In this document: positions 6,632 to 9,217 of the stretch, piece after piece
Layout of the letters: each line of letters begins with the position of its first letter
Numbering within the stretch: the stretch's first letter is position 1
Origin: an uncultured beta proteobacterium
GTDB lineage: Bacteria; Pseudomonadota; Gammaproteobacteria; Burkholderiales; Burkholderiaceae_C
Direction of reading: 5' to 3'
DNA length: 9,217 nucleotides
Assembly (NCBI GenBank): GCA_903958915.1
Contig: CAJBVC010000535.1
Span: forward strand, 1-9,217
Made by a program: the position numbers and the translations under genes
The notes under the pieces: model-generated
The model's input: only the letters and a program-made list of their open reading frames with translations
The model's database searches: none
Told to the model about the DNA's origin: nothing

Positions 6632-6854
6632 ATTCGTAGCGCGCCAGATAACCGCTGCGCCTGCGCGAAATAATGAGTTCTCGCAGCCCTCCTTCAACCG
6701 GCCGCCCGATTCCAGGTTGATGCGTCAAAACCTGCAAAGCGTCTAGAACAAAATCCATCAACTCACCAGCCATCGGATCATCTGACTCGACAAGAAATTC
6801 CTCCAGCCGAAGTAGGTCGTCAAATGCTGCCTGACTCAGGAAAACACCAGACAC
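6552..6854 (-). CDS. ParE/RelE-superfamily toxin
   Basis: The product has 100 residues, starting with GTG at 6854, 5 bp after the antitoxin stop; expression is probably coupled because no clear ribosome site is visible. Features of the ParE/RelE fold are an N-terminal LSQAAFDDLLRLEEFLVES helix region, a middle LTHQPGIGRPVEGGLRELII segment and the strand pair SGYLARYEFNDARDLVLVARIRHQLESGY. The HQPGIGRPV and LVLVARIRHQLE signatures resemble the plasmid-stabilization RelE/ParE family. ParE toxins poison DNA gyrase and RelE toxins cut mRNA; sequence alone does not decide which applies. Its 3' end overlaps the tail of the convergent OsmC-like gene by 80 bp. Confidence 0.88.
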   Translation of the reverse strand: MSGVFLSQAAFDDLLRLEEFLVESDDPMAGELMDFVLDALQVLTHQPGIGRPVEGGLRELIISRRRSGYLARYEFNDARDLVLVARIRHQLESGYAEGEL

Positions 6855-6859
6855 AACAA

Positions 6860-7177
6860 TCAGTCCATTCGTGTAGGTGCAAGGTCTCGCGGTTTATCTT
6901 GCAGCCCTTTGCGGTAACTGCTCAGCTCTGAAAAATAGGCACGGACATTGCCAAGTTCGTAGCCCGACCCGCTGGCCTTCATGTCGCTCAGCGCGTTCAA
7001 AGACTCTCGCGTAAATGCTTCACGCAGCCGTGTGCGACGAACCGAATCGGCCAAGGTCTGCACCATGTATGCATGCAGGCTTAGGCCCGCCTTCTGAGCA
7101 TCTTCCTCAAGCTGCGTTTTGATCGCTGCGGGCAACTTCAGACTGGTTGGTTTACTAGCGACGCTCGGGCGGTGCAT
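6860..7177 (-). CDS. Ribbon-helix-helix-type antitoxin
   Basis: The product has 105 residues from the ATG at 7177, with GGAG six bases upstream. The N-terminal half fits a ribbon-helix-helix DNA-binding domain: KPTSLKLPAAIKTQLEEDAQKAGLSLHAYMVQTLADSVRR (about 9-48), one strand followed by two helices. The C-terminal half (about 49-105) is charged and likely wraps the toxin: FTRESLNALSDMKASGSGYELGNVRAYFSELS. It is the first gene of the antitoxin-toxin operon, the usual order for ParD/ParE-type modules. It probably represses its own promoter through the inverted repeat at 7197-7216. Confidence 0.87.
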   Translation of the reverse strand: MHRPSVASKPTSLKLPAAIKTQLEEDAQKAGLSLHAYMVQTLADSVRRTRLREAFTRESLNALSDMKASGSGYELGNVRAYFSELSSYRKGLQDKPRDLAPTRMD

Positions 7178-7196
7178 TTCTTGCTCCAGTATGTAA

Positions 7197-7216
7197 GGTA
7201 GTCATATTTTACTACC
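7197..7216 (-). promoter_or_regulatory. Inverted-repeat operator and -10-like box of the TA operon
   Basis: GGTAGT (7197-7202) and ACTACC (7211-7216) form a perfect 6-bp inverted repeat with an 8-bp AT-rich centre, 20 bp before the antitoxin start. On the minus strand the centre includes TAAAAT (7206-7211), five of six matches to a -10 box. A TTGACA on the same strand (7235-7240) is 23 bp away, too far for a standard -35. The site fits autorepression by the antitoxin. Confidence 0.5.
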
Positions 7217-7359
7217 CATGAAATTCCGCACAGTTGTCAACACGCAAAAGCTTGTTCTAACCGACGCGCCAGTAACTGAATTGGTTTCCACCCAAGGGAA
7301 ATTGGGGTCTCATCATGCGAAAAGAACTAGCCCCAAATGGATGGACAAACAGCCCAAAC

Positions 7360-7486
7360 TCGCCCGACCACATTGGAGAATGGATTTGAACCCAGGACCC
7401 TTTTCCACCACCAGATTGTTTGTGTTGCAGAGTTAAAAAGGGCTCCCATCACCAGATGATGGGAGCCCTATTTTGTGGTCGGGCGA
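7360..7486. repeat. 13-bp perfect inverted repeat flanking about 100 bp
   Basis: TCGCCCGACCACA (7360-7372) and its exact reverse complement TGTGGTCGGGCGA (7474-7486) enclose the tRNA-like T-loop stretch and the terminator hairpin. No coding capacity lies inside. It may be a MITE-like or tRNA-derived scar, or a long-range stem. Confidence 0.55.
7435..7468 (-). terminator. Rho-independent terminator of the Oar-like receptor gene
   Basis: An 11-bp perfect G+C-rich stem, GGGCTCCCATC (7440-7450) with GATGGGAGCCC (7458-7468), has a 7-base loop. On the minus strand it is followed by five T (7435-7439) and lies 37 bp after the stop codon of the receptor gene ending at 7505. Confidence 0.9.
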
Positions 7487-7504
7487 CCAGCGCCCGTGGT
7501 CGGT

Positions 7505-9217
7505 TTAGAACTCGTAGCGCGCGGTCACCTGCAGTGCCCACTGCGACTCACCCTTGGCCTGGCGCAAAGTGTAGTCATCAGGCGCAGAACGCACGTTGTA
7601 CACGTATTGACCGGCAGCATTGATACCGCCGTAGTTCACAAACGTGCGACGCTGACCGCCACCCGAGCTGAAGCCAATTTCGTCGATACGGCCCCATTCA
7701 CGGTTAATCAGGTTGCCCACGTTGAGGATGTCAAACGAGATAACACCTTTGTGCTTGGGGGCAAAACCAGGTACTTCCTGACTCACGCGCACATCAAAGT
7801 TGTGCACGAAGGGGGAAAAGCTGCTGTTGCGGGACACTACACCGCCCTTGGCTGCGCTGAGTGCTGCGTCACCATTAACAATCGCCCAGAAGCGGTCTTC
7901 GTTGACACGGCTGGTGGCAGTGTCACCGGCGAACACCACTTCGCCCGACTGCGGACCCTTGGGGATGTACATCAGGTCGTTGCCCGATACGGCATCGCCA
8001 TTCATATCGTTGGCGTAGGTCCAGCTGTATGGCTTGCCAGTACGACCTTCGTAGAACAGACCGAACGTGGTCTTGTAGGTACCCATCAAGGCCTTGGACC
8101 AGTTGACAGCAGCGTTGACCCGATCCTTGATGAGGTAGGCAGAGTTTCCGGACGTTTCTTCGTTGGGGTTGAAGATTGACCGTGCGTTGAAATTGGAGTT
8201 CGACACCGAGGAGGTGAGCGGGCTCACTTCTGTCGCATCCGTGCGGGTGTAGGCCACATTCCATTCGGCACCCATGATGCGCGGACCCGACAGTGACAAG
8301 GTCACCGCGTTGCCCCCACCGTCGCCGGTATTGGTCGCCAGCAGCACGTTGTTAAACGAGGCATTGCTCAACGCGCGAGCGCGACCACCTGCGCAGGCAC
8401 CGGAGGTGGACAGTGAACCCGTAGCACTCCAACACGCCGGGTCATAGCTCTGCGGCATAAAGAACATCTGACGACCGTCCGGGCCGGTGCGTGTTGCATC
8501 GCCCAGGTTGAGGTGGCGGTAATAGATGCCATTTTTCACCTTGGTACCCAGCCACTCGGCGCCCACCACCAGCCCACCCCACGGCAGTTCGGTATCTACC
8601 CCCAGGTTGGCCTTCCAAACCGAGGGCTGACCCATGCCGGTGCCGATAAAGTCCACGTTGGCCGCCGGTGTTGCGCCGCTGAAGTTGGTGGACTGGTTCG
8701 CGGGGTCTGGGCTGAAGATGCCACCCGTAGCCGGGCAAGCCGCCCAGCCATTGGTTCCGCAGCCGACAAAGCGGGTAGCAAGGCCGGTGTTGGAATAGGG
8801 GTTGGACAGCCACACGTTGGCTGCCGCGCCCTGGAACAAACCAAAGCCACCGCGCAGTTGCGACTTCTTGCTCTCCAGGCCATCAAAGGCGTAGTTGAAA
8901 CCCACGCGCGGCTGCACCAGCTCTTGCCCGTCCACCGTATTGCTGTTGTCCAGCCCAAAACCACCGGTGTTACGTGTAACGGTCGTCCCGGTCACCTTGC
9001 CCACTACGGTCGGCGCAGCGGCGGCGGCGTTTGACGCGGGCCGATCGCTGGTGGAGAGACGGTCCAAACGTACGCCGGCGGTAAATGACAGTTTCTTGCT
9101 AACGGTCCAGGTATCCTGGAGAAAGAGACCCGTGTCTTGCAGCGACCATTGGGCAACCCCATTCTCCAGCGTGCCGCCAGCCACAGGCACCTGCACCTGG
9201 TAGGACGAAGGTCGACC
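7505..9217 (-). CDS. Oar-like TonB-dependent outer-membrane receptor, N-terminus outside window
   Basis: The frame is open from the right edge to a stop at 7505, giving the last 570 residues of a protein whose family is usually about 1000 residues long. The signal peptide, any carboxypeptidase-regulatory-like domain and the plug are outside the window, so TonB dependence is inferred from the barrel. Barrel signatures include TGLFLQDTWTVSKKLSFTAG (29-48), VQPRVGFNYAFDG, LRGGFGLFQG and, near the end, VISFDILNVGNLINREWG. The protein ends in WALQVTARYEF; the terminal Phe is the usual outer-membrane assembly signal. Four Cys occur as two close pairs (GCGTNGWAAC; PACWSATG with SGAC further on), probably in extracellular loops where they could form disulfides. 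The substrate is unknown; Oar relatives handle peptides or large molecules. A strong terminator follows. Confidence 0.9.
   Translation of the reverse strand, partial: GRPSSYQVQVPVAGGTLENGVAQWSLQDTGLFLQDTWTVSKKLSFTAGVRLDRLSTSDRPASNAAAAAPTVVGKVTGTTVTRNTGGFGLDNSNTVDGQELVQPRVGFNYAFDGLESKKSQLRGGFGLFQGAAANVWLSNPYSNTGLATRFVGCGTNGWAACPATGGIFSPDPANQSTNFSGATPAANVDFIGTGMGQPSVWKANLGVDTELPWGGLVVGAEWLGTKVKNGIYYRHLNLGDATRTGPDGRQMFFMPQSYDPACWSATGSLSTSGACAGGRARALSNASFNNVLLATNTGDGGGNAVTLSLSGPRIMGAEWNVAYTRTDATEVSPLTSSVSNSNFNARSIFNPNEETSGNSAYLIKDRVNAAVNWSKALMGTYKTTFGLFYEGRTGKPYSWTYANDMNGDAVSGNDLMYIPKGPQSGEVVFAGDTATSRVNEDRFWAIVNGDAALSAAKGGVVSRNSSFSPFVHNFDVRVSQEVPGFAPKHKGVISFDILNVGNLINREWGRIDEIGFSSGGGQRRTFVNYGGINAAGQYVYNVRSAPDDYTLRQAKGESQWALQVTARYEF

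Larger units (their letters stand above)
7178..7504. other. Non-coding gap with TA operator, repeat structure and terminator
   Basis: No gene is supported in these 327 bp. The left end carries the TA operator and the right end the terminator of the Oar-like receptor gene. Between them, a stretch around 7376-7400 resembles the T-loop part of a tRNA on the minus strand (GGTTCAAATCC), but the stem does not pair. A 13-bp inverted repeat at 7360-7372 and 7474-7486 encloses it. Confidence 0.5.

Noticed and set aside
6577..6724. Near-identical GATTCCAG-TTGATG strings inside the toxin gene as a duplication
   Set aside because: Short, in different codon contexts (HQLESG and HQPGIG) and best explained by chance.
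7218..7436. A 72-residue plus-strand open frame next to the TA operator
   Set aside because: It runs through the tRNA-like scrap and inverted repeat, has no ribosome site and no recognisable domain.
7376..7440. A tRNA gene on the minus strand, suggested by GGTTCAAATCC
   Set aside because: The T-stem does not pair beyond two bases, and no acceptor stem or anticodon arm can be built around it.
1..9217. CRISPR array, rRNA or complete insertion sequence
   Set aside because: No regularly spaced repeats, no rRNA-like sequence and no transposase reading frame on either strand.

Overview
The window looks like a chromosomal piece of a Gram-negative proteobacterium, most likely a beta-proteobacterium of the Burkholderiales/Comamonadaceae type. 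This rests on moderately high G+C, two outer-membrane TonB-dependent receptor genes, an Oar-like barrel with a C-terminal Phe, a DUF2946-type small protein and a Csp1-like copper storage protein. The genus is an inference; no rRNA or other marker gene is present.

Left third (1-3060), copper handling, all on the minus strand. An OprC/NosA-like TonB-dependent copper receptor runs off the left edge (1-1627). It keeps the CxxxM pair known to bind copper in OprC and has several Met-rich stretches. A DUF2946-like small membrane/periplasmic protein with a CxxC pair (1757-2113) lies just upstream of it, and two inverted repeats lie between the two genes. Further upstream is a gene for a secreted, 13-cysteine four-helix-bundle copper storage protein of the Csp1 type (2532-2966). 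Together they suggest uptake of copper through the outer membrane and Cu(I) storage in the periplasm.

Middle (3445-6631), a divergent pair of two-gene operons. On the minus strand an OsmC-like gene (4422-4955) is translationally coupled (TGATG) to a cupin-type AraC regulator (3445-4422). On the plus strand a SAM-dependent methyltransferase (5197-6009) is followed 4 bp later by a second OsmC-like gene (6014-6631). The 241-bp shared promoter region has imperfect direct repeats 41 bp apart that could be the AraC operator. The inducer and the chemistry are unknown; a response to electrophiles or organic peroxides is a guess from OsmC family membership.

Right third (6552-9217). A ParE/RelE-type toxin and ribbon-helix-helix-like antitoxin pair (minus strand, 6552-7177) overlaps the tail of the second OsmC gene and has an inverted-repeat operator at its 5' end. 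A 327-bp gap (7178-7504) follows. It holds a strong Rho-independent terminator and a 13-bp inverted repeat enclosing a tRNA-T-loop-like stretch. The last gene is the C-terminal 570 residues of a large Oar-like outer-membrane receptor that runs off the right edge (7505-9217, minus strand).

Nothing here is a wholly new defence or mobile system. The points most worth following are the copper receptor/Csp1 neighbourhood, the paired OsmC operons with a repeat-bearing shared promoter, and the small inverted-repeat structure at 7360-7486.
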